The notes below the pieces were generated by a model that was not told the origin of the DNA, did not search any database, and saw nothing but the letters and a program-made list of their open reading frames with translations. Of a DNA stretch of 64,000 nucleotides, positions 38,805 through 46,844 are shown piece after piece; position 1 is the first letter of the stretch; each line of letters starts with the position of its first letter. The translations under genes and the position numbers were made by a program. This DNA comes from a bacterium. Lineage in GTDB: Bacteria; Cyanobacteriota; Vampirovibrionia; Gastranaerophilales; Gastranaerophilaceae. The stretch covers positions 1-64,000 of the forward strand of contig JAFUEV010000045.1 in assembly GCA_017470245.1 (NCBI GenBank). The letters are read 5' to 3'.

Positions 38805-38827
38805 ATTTCTTTTTAATATATTAAAAA

Positions 38828-38857
38828 ACGGACTACACAATGTAGCCCGTTTTTTTT
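38828..38857 (+). terminator. Rho-independent terminator of the 200-residue protein gene
   Basis: ACGGACTACA pairs with TGTAGCCCGT (one A/C mismatch) around CAA-like loop bases, followed by eight T residues (38850-38857). It overlaps the candidate folP promoter. Confidence 0.88.
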
Positions 38858-38862
38858 ATAAT
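38834..38862 (+). promoter_or_regulatory. Candidate promoter of leaderless folP, embedded in the upstream terminator
   Basis: TACACA (38834-38839), a 17-bp spacer, and consensus TATAAT (38857-38862), then six nt to the folP ATG. The -35 lies in the terminator hairpin and the -10 at the end of its T tract. Confidence 0.55.
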
Positions 38863-38868
38863 ATTTAT

Positions 38869-40038
38869 ATGAATGAAATACTAGTAAAAAAATCTAATTC
38901 AAATGTAAATAAAGAACTTAATAATATAGGGTTTGACAACTCTTACATTAGTTTTGCAGAAAAAAAATATATTGGTAATACATACAAAATATTAAATTTG
39001 AAACCGTATGAGGCGAATATACTCAAACAATTATGCTTATCATTAGGGTTTGACTGTGCTATAAACAGAAATTCTGTTACTTGTAAATGTGAATTAACTG
39101 ATGCTCTAATTTTTGCATCAGAATCACAAATAAAAAATTTAATAAAAAAACTTCTAATCCAACCTTTTAGGTTAAAAAATTTAGCAGAAAGACTAAAAGA
39201 ACAATTAAATATAAAGTTGCAGCCGTTGATTTTGAGAAATAGTACTTTTGATTGGTCAAATCCCTATATAATGGGAATTTTAAATGTAACACCAGATTCT
39301 TTTTCTGATGGAGGCAAATATAATTCTGAAGAAAAAGCTTTAGCTCATTGTTCACAAATGATAAAAGATGGTGCAGATATTATAGATATCGGAGGAGAAT
39401 CAACAAGACCAGGTGCTAAAGAAATTTCGGCAGAAGAAGAAATAATGCGTGTTATCCCAATAATAAGAGCTATTAGAAATTTAGAGATTAATATACCTAT
39501 AAGTATTGATACAAGAAATTATTTAACAGCGAAAGCTGCAATAGATGAAGGAGCAGATATTATAAATGATGTTTCAGGTCTGGATTTTGATATAAAACTT
39601 AAAGAGTATGTTATTTCAAATAACTTACCTTTTATAATTATGCATTCTGACAAAGTTCCTGCCGTTTCTAGAGACTATACATCTTCTGATATAGTAGAAG
39701 ATGTTTTTATTTCACTTTATAAAAAGATTAATAATTTAATAGAACTTGGGATGAAAAGAAATAATATTATAGCCGATGTTGGAATAGGTTTTGGCAAAGC
39801 TACAGAATCTAATTTTGAAATATTAAAAAGGCATGATGAATTTACATCATTAAATGTTCCAATATTACTCGGAATATCAAGAAAAACATTTATTAGAAAT
39901 AAATTTAATGTTTCATTTGAAGATGCTGATGAAATTACCGCATTATATTCATCTATAGTAAAAGGTGTTAATATACACAGAGTTCATAATGTCGCTTTAA
40001 CAAAGAAATTTTTAAATTATACACAAGAATTATTTTAA
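38869..40038 (+). CDS. folP: Dihydropteroate synthase with N-terminal extension
   Basis: The enzyme joins p-aminobenzoate to dihydropterin pyrophosphate in folate synthesis. The catalytic barrel starts at about 133 with YIMGILNVTPDSFSDGG, then DIGGESTRPGA, SIDTRNYLTAKAA, and near the end LGISRKTFI and HRVHNV. The first 130 residues form an extra domain (YEANILKQLCLSLGFDCAI, LIQPFRLKNLAERL), resembling the leading segment of some clostridial-type DHPS proteins. Other folate genes are not adjacent. There is no SD; see the overlapping promoter. Confidence 0.94.
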   Translation: MNEILVKKSNSNVNKELNNIGFDNSYISFAEKKYIGNTYKILNLKPYEANILKQLCLSLGFDCAINRNSVTCKCELTDALIFASESQIKNLIKKLLIQPFRLKNLAERLKEQLNIKLQPLILRNSTFDWSNPYIMGILNVTPDSFSDGGKYNSEEKALAHCSQMIKDGADIIDIGGESTRPGAKEISAEEEIMRVIPIIRAIRNLEINIPISIDTRNYLTAKAAIDEGADIINDVSGLDFDIKLKEYVISNNLPFIIMHSDKVPAVSRDYTSSDIVEDVFISLYKKINNLIELGMKRNNIIADVGIGFGKATESNFEILKRHDEFTSLNVPILLGISRKTFIRNKFNVSFEDADEITALYSSIVKGVNIHRVHNVALTKKFLNYTQELF

Positions 40039-40437
40039 TTTTTTTTGTTCTTTTTCAAGAATTTCTTTAAAAGTATCTATAGGTTTAAAATAATATCCGC
40101 ATTTATCAGACATAACTCCATGAAACTTAAATATTTCTTCAGATGGATATTTTCTACATATAGAAGAACGAAATTTATGAATCGTACATATTTTTTTATC
40201 TTTATCAAATTTATTACACTTAAAAACAAGTCCTTGCTTATCTTTATCTATAATTTCCAAACCAGCATAAAAAGGATGCAGCTTTTTAAGCTTATTAAAT
40301 TCTTCTTCGCACGTTATTACACCATTGTTATGTTTAACATATATTTTGCTGCAACAATCTCCGCAACGGTTACATTTACCAAAACGATAATATTTTCTTC
40401 TTAAAATATATTTATAGAAAAATTTTATTAATAACAT
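40030..40437 (-). CDS. YkgJ-family cysteine cluster protein
   Basis: The 135-residue protein has the family motif CNRCGDCC (C22, C25, C28, C29), followed by further cysteines in FKCNKF, KICTIHKFRSSICRKYP and DKCGYYF. The family probably binds Zn or Fe-S; its role is unknown. The basic N-terminus may touch the membrane. It overlaps the end of folP by 9 bp convergently. There is no SD; TATAAT lies 6 nt before the ATG. Confidence 0.85.
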   Translation of the reverse strand: MLLIKFFYKYILRRKYYRFGKCNRCGDCCSKIYVKHNNGVITCEEEFNKLKKLHPFYAGLEIIDKDKQGLVFKCNKFDKDKKICTIHKFRSSICRKYPSEEIFKFHGVMSDKCGYYFKPIDTFKEILEKEQKKLK

Positions 40438-40443
40438 AAATAG

Positions 40444-40470
40444 ATTATATCAATAAAATTATTGTAAAAT
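40444..40470. promoter_or_regulatory. Divergent pair of -10 boxes for the YkgJ-like and uvrC genes
   Basis: Minus-strand TATAAT at 40449-40444 and plus-strand TAAAAT at 40465-40470 each lie exactly 6 nt before their start codon. The whole intergenic region is 39 bp. Any -35 of one must fall on or beyond the -10 of the other; no good -35 is visible. Confidence 0.5.
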
Positions 40471-40476
40471 AAAACT

Positions 40477-42318
40477 ATGAACATAAAAGAACAATTAAGG
40501 TTAATTCCCGAATTACCGGGTTCTTATCAGTATTATGACAAAGATAATACTATTATTTATGTTGGTAAAGCAAAAAATTTAAAACGTCGAGTTTCAAGTT
40601 ATTTCAATAAAAAACATGATAGTGTTAAGTTACAAGTCATGGTTCCGCAGATTGAACGCATAGAATTTATAATTACCAATTCAGAAATTGAAGCTCTAAT
40701 ATTAGAATCACATTTAATAAAAAAATATAAACCTAAGTATAATGTTCTTTTAAAAGATGATAAAAAATTCCCATATTTTCTGATTACGAAAGAAGATTAT
40801 CCACGTATTCTTGTAACAAGGAAGAAAAACAAAAATTTAGAAGAAGGCAAATATTTTGGACCATATACAAATGCAAAATCAATGTATACAACATTAGATT
40901 TACTAAAAAAACTTTTCCCTTTAAAACAATGCAAAACTCCCAAGTTTAAGGATAGACCTTGTATTTATTATCAAATTGGAAGATGTATGGCACCTTGCCA
41001 AAAACTAATCTCATCAGAAGAATATAAAAAATTGATAAAGAATGTCGAATTATTCTTATCAGGTAAGCAAATGCAGCTTGTTGACGAATTAAAATCTATG
41101 ATGGAAAAATACGCAGAAAATCAAGAGTATGAAAAAGCTGCTAAATATAGAGACAGTTATTTTGATGTACTAAAAACTATCGAAAAACAAAAAGTAGTTT
41201 ATGAAAATACAAATATTAATCAAGATATAATATCAGTAAGTGTAGACGATTATATTGGCGGAATTTCATTATTACAAATAAGAGATGGCAGACTCATTAA
41301 CAAAAAGGATTTTGAAATATCAAAGTCAGACTATGATTGTGAAGATGAAATTATTTCTTACTTTATAAAAGAATACTATTTAATGTCAGGAGATGATGAC
41401 ATCCCAACAGAAATTATATTTTCATCTAAAATCAATTCTGAAGATAAAAAAATGTTTGAAGAATGGTTAAGTTCTAAAAAAGGTTCAAAAGTAACAATAA
41501 ATCCGGGTAAAAACAAAAGAAACGATGATATATTAGAATTAGCATTAAAAAATTCTAATTATCATTTAGAAGAATTAAAAGTTCATTCTTTGCAAGAACT
41601 TCAAAATAACTATAATGAAGCAGGTTCTTATATTCAAGAAAAATTAGGATTAAGTAATTTTCCGCATGTAGTTGAATGCTTTGATATTTCACACATTCAA
41701 GGTACAAATACTGTTGCATCGATGGTTAGTTTTTATAATGGAATGCCGAAAAAAAGTGAATATAAGCGCTTTAAAATAAAATCAGTTCCGGATGGAAAAC
41801 CTGATGATTTTCAATCAATGAAAGAAGTTGTTACACGCAGATATTCAAGATTGTTAAAAGAAGGGAAGCCGTTTCCTGATTTAATAATTATTGATGGTGG
41901 TAAAGGTCAATTATCCAGTGCTGTAGAAATTTTAGAGAAATTGGGTATAAAAAATCAAAATATAGTTTCACTAGCGAAACGAATAGAAGAAGTTTTTATC
42001 CCTCACAATTCTCAATCTGTTATTTTTCCAATAAATTCACCGGCATTGTTTTTCTTTCAAAGAATTAGAGATGAAGCACATAGATTTGCAATAACTTTTC
42101 ATAGACAATTAAGAGAAAAATCAGCAACACATTCGGAATTAGACGATATACAAGGTTTATATAAGAAAAACAAAAAAATTTTAATAGAAAAATATTCATC
42201 AGTTGCAAAGATTGCAAAATTAACAAGAGAAGAATTAATGCTTTTATTGTCAAAAAATCAAGCATCTTTGGTATATAATTATTTTAATACTCAATCACTT
42301 AAAAATAAAAAGGAATAA
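40477..42318 (+). CDS. uvrC: Excinuclease ABC subunit C
   Basis: The 613-residue nuclease makes both incisions in nucleotide excision repair. It has an N-terminal GIY-YIG domain (GSYQYYDKDNTIIYVGKAKN), a UVR motif around 205-240 (EYEKAAKYRDSYFDVLK), and an RNase H-like domain (VECFDISHIQGTNTVASMV, then DLIIIDGGKGQLS). A C-terminal helix-hairpin-helix (AKIAKLTREELMLLL) completes it. The start fits the family exactly, yet there is no SD and the only upstream signal is the -10 box 6 nt away. Confidence 0.97.
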   Translation: MNIKEQLRLIPELPGSYQYYDKDNTIIYVGKAKNLKRRVSSYFNKKHDSVKLQVMVPQIERIEFIITNSEIEALILESHLIKKYKPKYNVLLKDDKKFPYFLITKEDYPRILVTRKKNKNLEEGKYFGPYTNAKSMYTTLDLLKKLFPLKQCKTPKFKDRPCIYYQIGRCMAPCQKLISSEEYKKLIKNVELFLSGKQMQLVDELKSMMEKYAENQEYEKAAKYRDSYFDVLKTIEKQKVVYENTNINQDIISVSVDDYIGGISLLQIRDGRLINKKDFEISKSDYDCEDEIISYFIKEYYLMSGDDDIPTEIIFSSKINSEDKKMFEEWLSSKKGSKVTINPGKNKRNDDILELALKNSNYHLEELKVHSLQELQNNYNEAGSYIQEKLGLSNFPHVVECFDISHIQGTNTVASMVSFYNGMPKKSEYKRFKIKSVPDGKPDDFQSMKEVVTRRYSRLLKEGKPFPDLIIIDGGKGQLSSAVEILEKLGIKNQNIVSLAKRIEEVFIPHNSQSVIFPINSPALFFFQRIRDEAHRFAITFHRQLREKSATHSELDDIQGLYKKNKKILIEKYSSVAKIAKLTREELMLLLSKNQASLVYNYFNTQSLKNKKE

Positions 42319-42322
42319 AATA

Positions 42323-43414
42323 ATGGCGGATAAACTTGAAAAACCACAACAAATTACATTTGATGTTACAGACAGATGTCAATTAAGATGTGTAACCTGC
42401 TCTAAATGGAAAACAGTTGCATCGGATGTTATTTCAAAAGAACTGACAACAGAAGAATGGAAAAAAGTTTTAGATGATTTAAGAAACTGGCTTGGCGAAG
42501 GTTTTTGGTTCTGTTTTTCAGGTGGCGAACCATTTTTAAGACAAGATATTTTTGAACTTGCAGAATATGCAAATTCTCTAGGAATAAATGTTGCTTCAAT
42601 GTCTAACGCATTCAGCATTCAACATTTATACGAAAAAATTATTGATTCTCCCATTAAATCATTAAATATTTCATTAAATGCAATAAATAATCCGATAATT
42701 CACGATGAATCAAGAGGGAGACAAGGTTCTTATGAAAAAGCAATAGATGCTATTATGACGCTTAAAAAATTAAGAGATGAAAAGCATAAAGATTTGGGGA
42801 TAAATATTGCAACAATTGTTTTCCCTGAGAACGTAGAAGAAGTAATTCCACTGGTTGAATTTGTAACTAAGAATAAAATAAACGGCATTATGTTCCAATT
42901 ATTAGATGATAAAGAGTCTTTTCACGGATACAATTATCAAAGAGGATGCAACACAGCAGGATATAAAATGCCAAAAGAATTAAAAGTAAAATATTCAAAT
43001 ATGGCAAAGAGAATGATAGAAGTTGCTGACAGACTTATAGAAATGAAAAAAGCCGGTCACTCAATCTATAATTCTTATGAACAGCTAGAAGCAATGAAAG
43101 TCTTTTTCAATAATCCTGATGATATATTAAAAGAAATAATTTGTGATGTAGGTTCAACAAACTATGCAATAGATCCGTATGGAGATGTCAGATTATGTTT
43201 TAATATGGAACCTGTCGGAAATATAAAAGAATCAAAGCCTGAAGAAATATGGGTAAATGAAAATTCAGAAAAATGCAGAATAAGAACAAAAACTTGTAAA
43301 ATGTATTGCAGAATGCTTAATTGTAATTTCAAGCATAATTTTGCAAATTTCAATAAAAGTTTTATGCACAAAGTAAAAAATAAAATTATTAAAATATTAA
43401 CAGGAAAAGCATAA
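42323..43414 (+). CDS. Radical SAM/SPASM protein
   Basis: The 363-residue enzyme has CQLRCVTC (C19, C23, C26), the SAM-binding SGGEPFLRQDI, and a C-terminal SPASM-like set of cysteines (IICDVG, RLCFNM, KTCKMYCRMLNC). The last 20 residues are basic and hydrophobic. It follows uvrC by 4 bp and precedes the ATPase by 1 bp, with AAAGGAA before the ATG. No peptide substrate is next to it, so its target is unknown; the uvrC link is probably only transcriptional. Confidence 0.87.
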   Translation: MADKLEKPQQITFDVTDRCQLRCVTCSKWKTVASDVISKELTTEEWKKVLDDLRNWLGEGFWFCFSGGEPFLRQDIFELAEYANSLGINVASMSNAFSIQHLYEKIIDSPIKSLNISLNAINNPIIHDESRGRQGSYEKAIDAIMTLKKLRDEKHKDLGINIATIVFPENVEEVIPLVEFVTKNKINGIMFQLLDDKESFHGYNYQRGCNTAGYKMPKELKVKYSNMAKRMIEVADRLIEMKKAGHSIYNSYEQLEAMKVFFNNPDDILKEIICDVGSTNYAIDPYGDVRLCFNMEPVGNIKESKPEEIWVNENSEKCRIRTKTCKMYCRMLNCNFKHNFANFNKSFMHKVKNKIIKILTGKA

Positions 43415-43415
43415 T

Positions 43416-44627
43416 ATGAACTATATAAAGACACCTTTATATTTGATTTCAATCTTTAAGAATATTTTAAAAGATGAAGTTATATCATCTTTTATAGAGT
43501 TTTTGTCACAACTGTCATATTCGTCAGATTTTGATGTTATATTGAAATCATACTCTGAGTTTATATCATTACTATATGAAAATACTGATAATCAAAATCT
43601 GTATCAATATCTAAAAAAGCTAATATATACAGATAATAATATTTTGTCTGAAGAATGTACAAACTCAATCAAGAACAATGAAAATATTATCGACACAGCA
43701 AAATACGAACTTTCACTATTAGATAATTTATTAAAATATGATTATGAAAAAATAAAATCAGATTTTATGACAAAATTTTCATCTTGTTCAGATATAATTA
43801 ATCATCTACCTGCATATAATTTTGCAGATGTTAAACCATTTAATATTGAAGATATAATGAAATCTTATAATAATAATGGTTATGGAATATTTGCTTGTTA
43901 TAAAGCATTTAAATATAATGAACAAAAAGAAATTCTACCTGTTAAGTATTTTAATGCAATGACATTTTCAGAGTTAAAAAATTATGACTATCAAAAAGAA
44001 GTTATAAAAAGAAATACAAAAGCATTTCTGGAAGGAAAAGAAGCAAACAATATACTTTTATACGGAGATAGAGGCTGCGGTAAATCTTCAACAGTAAAAG
44101 CATTAATTAATGAATTTTCTGATTATAATTTAAAAATTATTCAAGTATACAAAGAAAGTTTTATTTATTTATCAGAATTGTTTGACAAAATAAGAAAATT
44201 GCCTTTAAAATTTATTATTTTTGCAGATGACATATCATTCAATGAAGATGATAAAAATTTTTCTTCAATAAAAGCAGTATTAGAGGGTTCACTATCCGAT
44301 AAACCCGCAAACACTATAATTTATGCAACAACGAACAGAATGCATTTAGTAAAGGAAAGCTTTTCGTCTAGAGAAGGAAATGAAGTGCATTGTAACGACA
44401 CAATAGATGAAACCGTTTCTTTATCTGACAGATTTGGTATAATGCTAACATTTTCATTACTTACAAAGCGGGAATACCTGGATATTGTTACGAAAATTGC
44501 ACAAGATTGTTGTATTGAAATAAATGACGAATTATATAAAAAGGCAGAAGAATTTGCTGCGCTTAAATCAATAAGGACGCCAAGAGTCGCAAGACAATTT
44601 ATTATTGATTATAAAGCAGATAAATAA
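43416..44627 (+). CDS. DUF815-type AAA+ ATPase
   Basis: The 403-residue protein has a variable N-terminal helical half and a C-terminal ATPase domain. Walker A is GDRGCGKSS (217-225), then a Walker-B-like IIFADDISF, and ATTNRMHLVKESF with a following helical lid. The order matches the DUF815 family of bacterial AAA+ proteins, whose role is not established. It is cotranscribed with uvrC and the radical SAM gene. The shared bidirectional terminator follows. Confidence 0.87.
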   Translation: MNYIKTPLYLISIFKNILKDEVISSFIEFLSQLSYSSDFDVILKSYSEFISLLYENTDNQNLYQYLKKLIYTDNNILSEECTNSIKNNENIIDTAKYELSLLDNLLKYDYEKIKSDFMTKFSSCSDIINHLPAYNFADVKPFNIEDIMKSYNNNGYGIFACYKAFKYNEQKEILPVKYFNAMTFSELKNYDYQKEVIKRNTKAFLEGKEANNILLYGDRGCGKSSTVKALINEFSDYNLKIIQVYKESFIYLSELFDKIRKLPLKFIIFADDISFNEDDKNFSSIKAVLEGSLSDKPANTIIYATTNRMHLVKESFSSREGNEVHCNDTIDETVSLSDRFGIMLTFSLLTKREYLDIVTKIAQDCCIEINDELYKKAEEFAALKSIRTPRVARQFIIDYKADK

Positions 44628-44653
44628 AAAGTCCTGTTAAACAGGACTTTTTT
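44626..44653. terminator. Bidirectional rho-independent terminator
   Basis: AAAAAGTCCTGT, a TAA loop, then ACAGGACTTTTTT. Perfect 7-bp GC-containing stem extended by A/T pairs. It serves the plus-strand ATPase gene and the minus-strand gene ending at 44661. Confidence 0.9.
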
Positions 44654-44660
44654 ATACTTA

Positions 44661-45089
44661 TTATTCAGCCTTAACAGGTTTCTTTCTAAGCCAGAAGCCT
44701 TCAGTATCTTTTGGTACGAGTCTGGTAAAGCCGAGAATATTTCGTCTTAATTCCCAACCTTCCGGCATAGTCTTTGTTCCGTTAAACATGTTAAATATGT
44801 TATGGTACATATAATAGCCTGTACCGACTTCTTTAGGTCTTATTTTTATATTTTTAGGCAATTTGCCTGATTCATTAATTGCATCAATTTGGTCTTGTTT
44901 TAATCGGTGAAACCAAATTCTAAGTACACCTACTTTTGGTTCACCTTTTTTATTTGTTTTAAATACATCTGTATTTAACTCAGGTTTTTTAGGTATTTCA
45001 TCATTTTTCTTAACGGGGGGATTGTTTGCAGATTGCGCAGATATTGTGGTAAAAGAATCTAACACATTTGATCTAAAACTTACACTCAT
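44661..45089 (-). CDS. Unknown 142-residue protein with VSFRS tag
   Basis: The protein starts MSVSFRSNVLDSFTTISAQS, a very N-terminal copy of the hydrophobic-x-Phe-[GNKR]-[SAG] tag, followed by a Pro/Lys-rich linker. The C-terminal part (about 50-142) is aromatic and basic (RIWFHRLKQDQIDAINESG, TGYYMYHNIFNMFNG). GGAAGG precedes the ATG. No TM segment or catalytic motif. Monocistronic, with the shared terminator at its end. Function unknown. Confidence 0.73.
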   Translation of the reverse strand: MSVSFRSNVLDSFTTISAQSANNPPVKKNDEIPKKPELNTDVFKTNKKGEPKVGVLRIWFHRLKQDQIDAINESGKLPKNIKIRPKEVGTGYYMYHNIFNMFNGTKTMPEGWELRRNILGFTRLVPKDTEGFWLRKKPVKAE

Positions 45090-45229
45090 TTACTTACCTT
45101 CCATTTTCATACATACTGCTATAAAACCCATAAGAAGGTTTTATTGTTATAAATATAGTATTTTTTAACAAAAGTATAAAAAGAAGAAATAGTAATAATG
45201 ATATATTTTATTGCTTTATAACAAAAAGA

Positions 45230-46252
45230 TTATTTTATAATCCAGCTTTCGGCACCTAAGTCCGTAAAACGAAAACGTCTAAACTCCCCACCAAATTCCG
45301 ATAACTTTTTTATGACGTTATATCTGGAATTTTTTGGACAATAGAACATAAAGAATCCGCCGCCACCAGCACCGGATATTTTTCCTCCGGATGCACCGGC
45401 TTTTAGAGCACTTTCATATATATTATCTATAATTGGATTAGATATAATAGATGACATGTTTTTCTTATTTTTCCAGCTTTCATCTAAAATAGTACCAATT
45501 CGGTTTAATTCACCTTTTAATAATGCTTCTTTCATTTCAAAAGATTGCTCTTTTAGCTTATGCATAGCATTAACAGCAAAAACATTTTTATTTTTAGTAT
45601 TATCAACCTGAGCTTGAATTATTTCGGAAGACAATCTGCTAATTCCCGTATAATAAAGTATAATATTAAATTCTAGTTCATTAATATATTCCTGGCGTAT
45701 TCTAAGAGGATTAACCAATACATTTGAGCCGGTAAATTCGATGAAATTAAAACCGCCAAATGCAGTTGCATATTGATCTTGTTTTCCTCCAAGCATTTTC
45801 AAATCATTTCTTTCAATATCCCAAGCTAACTGAGCTAAATCATATTCGCTGAGAGGCAAATTTTGCCATTCTTGAAAAGCTTTTAATATTGCAACAACAA
45901 GAGTTGAACTTGAGCCCAATCCGCTACCCGGTGGTGCATCAACATATGTTGTCAATGTAAAACTTAAAGGTTTCTTTACAAAATCTTTAATAACTCTATT
46001 ATAAACACCCTTTAACAATTGCATGCTATCATCCAATTGCAGCTCAGTTGCAGAGTCTAAAAGTTGATATTCATTTCTGTCAGCGGAAATAAGTTCTATT
46101 TTAGAGTCATTTCTCGGTTCTATAGTTGCATAAGCATACATTGTTATACAAGCATTAAGTACACAACCGCCATATAAATCACAATAGGGACTAACATCTG
46201 TACCTCCACCTGCTAGCCCGATTCTTAACGGAGATTTCGCTCTAATAATCAT
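45230..46252 (-). CDS. hddA: D-glycero-alpha-D-manno-heptose 7-phosphate kinase
   Basis: The 340-residue GHMP kinase phosphorylates heptose 7-phosphate at C1. It begins IIRAKSPLRIGLAGGGTDVS, has the GHMP P-loop DAPPGSGLGSSSTLVVA (105-121), and ends with KISGAGGGGFFMFY. The similar sequence class includes fucose/galactose kinases, but the neighbours fix the role as HddA. AAAGGAAA precedes the ATG. It is the last gene of the heptose operon, 2 bp after gmhA. Confidence 0.92.
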   Translation of the reverse strand: MIIRAKSPLRIGLAGGGTDVSPYCDLYGGCVLNACITMYAYATIEPRNDSKIELISADRNEYQLLDSATELQLDDSMQLLKGVYNRVIKDFVKKPLSFTLTTYVDAPPGSGLGSSSTLVVAILKAFQEWQNLPLSEYDLAQLAWDIERNDLKMLGGKQDQYATAFGGFNFIEFTGSNVLVNPLRIRQEYINELEFNIILYYTGISRLSSEIIQAQVDNTKNKNVFAVNAMHKLKEQSFEMKEALLKGELNRIGTILDESWKNKKNMSSIISNPIIDNIYESALKAGASGGKISGAGGGGFFMFYCPKNSRYNVIKKLSEFGGEFRRFRFTDLGAESWIIK

Positions 46253-46254
46253 GT

Positions 46255-46833
46255 TTATTTCCTTTCAGAAAACAATTTATCTTCAACAAGTGCACATATA
46301 ATATGACCTAACATTATATGTGATTCTTGTATAATTGGTGTACAATCGGATGGAACATTAATAAAATAATCACAATATTTTTCAGCTTTAACAGACTTAT
46401 CACCAAACAATCCAACAGTAATAAGATTATTTTTTTTTGCTTCTTCAAGGGCTAAAATTATATTTTGAGATGTTCCTGAAGTAGAAATACCGATAAATAC
46501 ATCACCTTTTCGAGAATGTGCTTGTATCTGTCTCGCAAATACCTGTTCATATCCATAGTCATTGCTAACTGATGTAATAACAGAACTGTTAGTAGAAAGA
46601 GCAAAAGCACTTAATCCTAACCTGTTAATAAAAAATTTTGATACTAATTCAGCAGCTATATGTTGTGCATCAGCAGCGGAACCCCCATTGCCCGCCAATA
46701 AAATTTTATTGTTAGATTGATATGCTTTTATAATTTCTTCAGCGATTTTATTTATTTTTTCAATAATTGCATCATTGTGCAAAATAGCGTTTTTTGTATC
46801 AATTGAATTTTTTATGTATTTTTTTATATCCAC
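46255..46833 (-). CDS. gmhA: Sedoheptulose 7-phosphate isomerase
   Basis: The 192-residue SIS-domain enzyme makes D-glycero-D-manno-heptose 7-phosphate. It has GNGGSAADAQHIAAELV (48-64, with E62), ISTSGTSQNI and a C-terminal IIQESHIMLGHIICALVE with the catalytic Glu/His set. The start is GTG with GGGGGA six nt upstream; the nearby ATG is in another frame. It follows the HddC-GmhB fusion by 11 bp. Confidence 0.94.
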   Translation of the reverse strand: MDIKKYIKNSIDTKNAILHNDAIIEKINKIAEEIIKAYQSNNKILLAGNGGSAADAQHIAAELVSKFFINRLGLSAFALSTNSSVITSVSNDYGYEQVFARQIQAHSRKGDVFIGISTSGTSQNIILALEEAKKNNLITVGLFGDKSVKAEKYCDYFINVPSDCTPIIQESHIMLGHIICALVEDKLFSERK

Positions 46834-46844
46834 AACATATCCCC

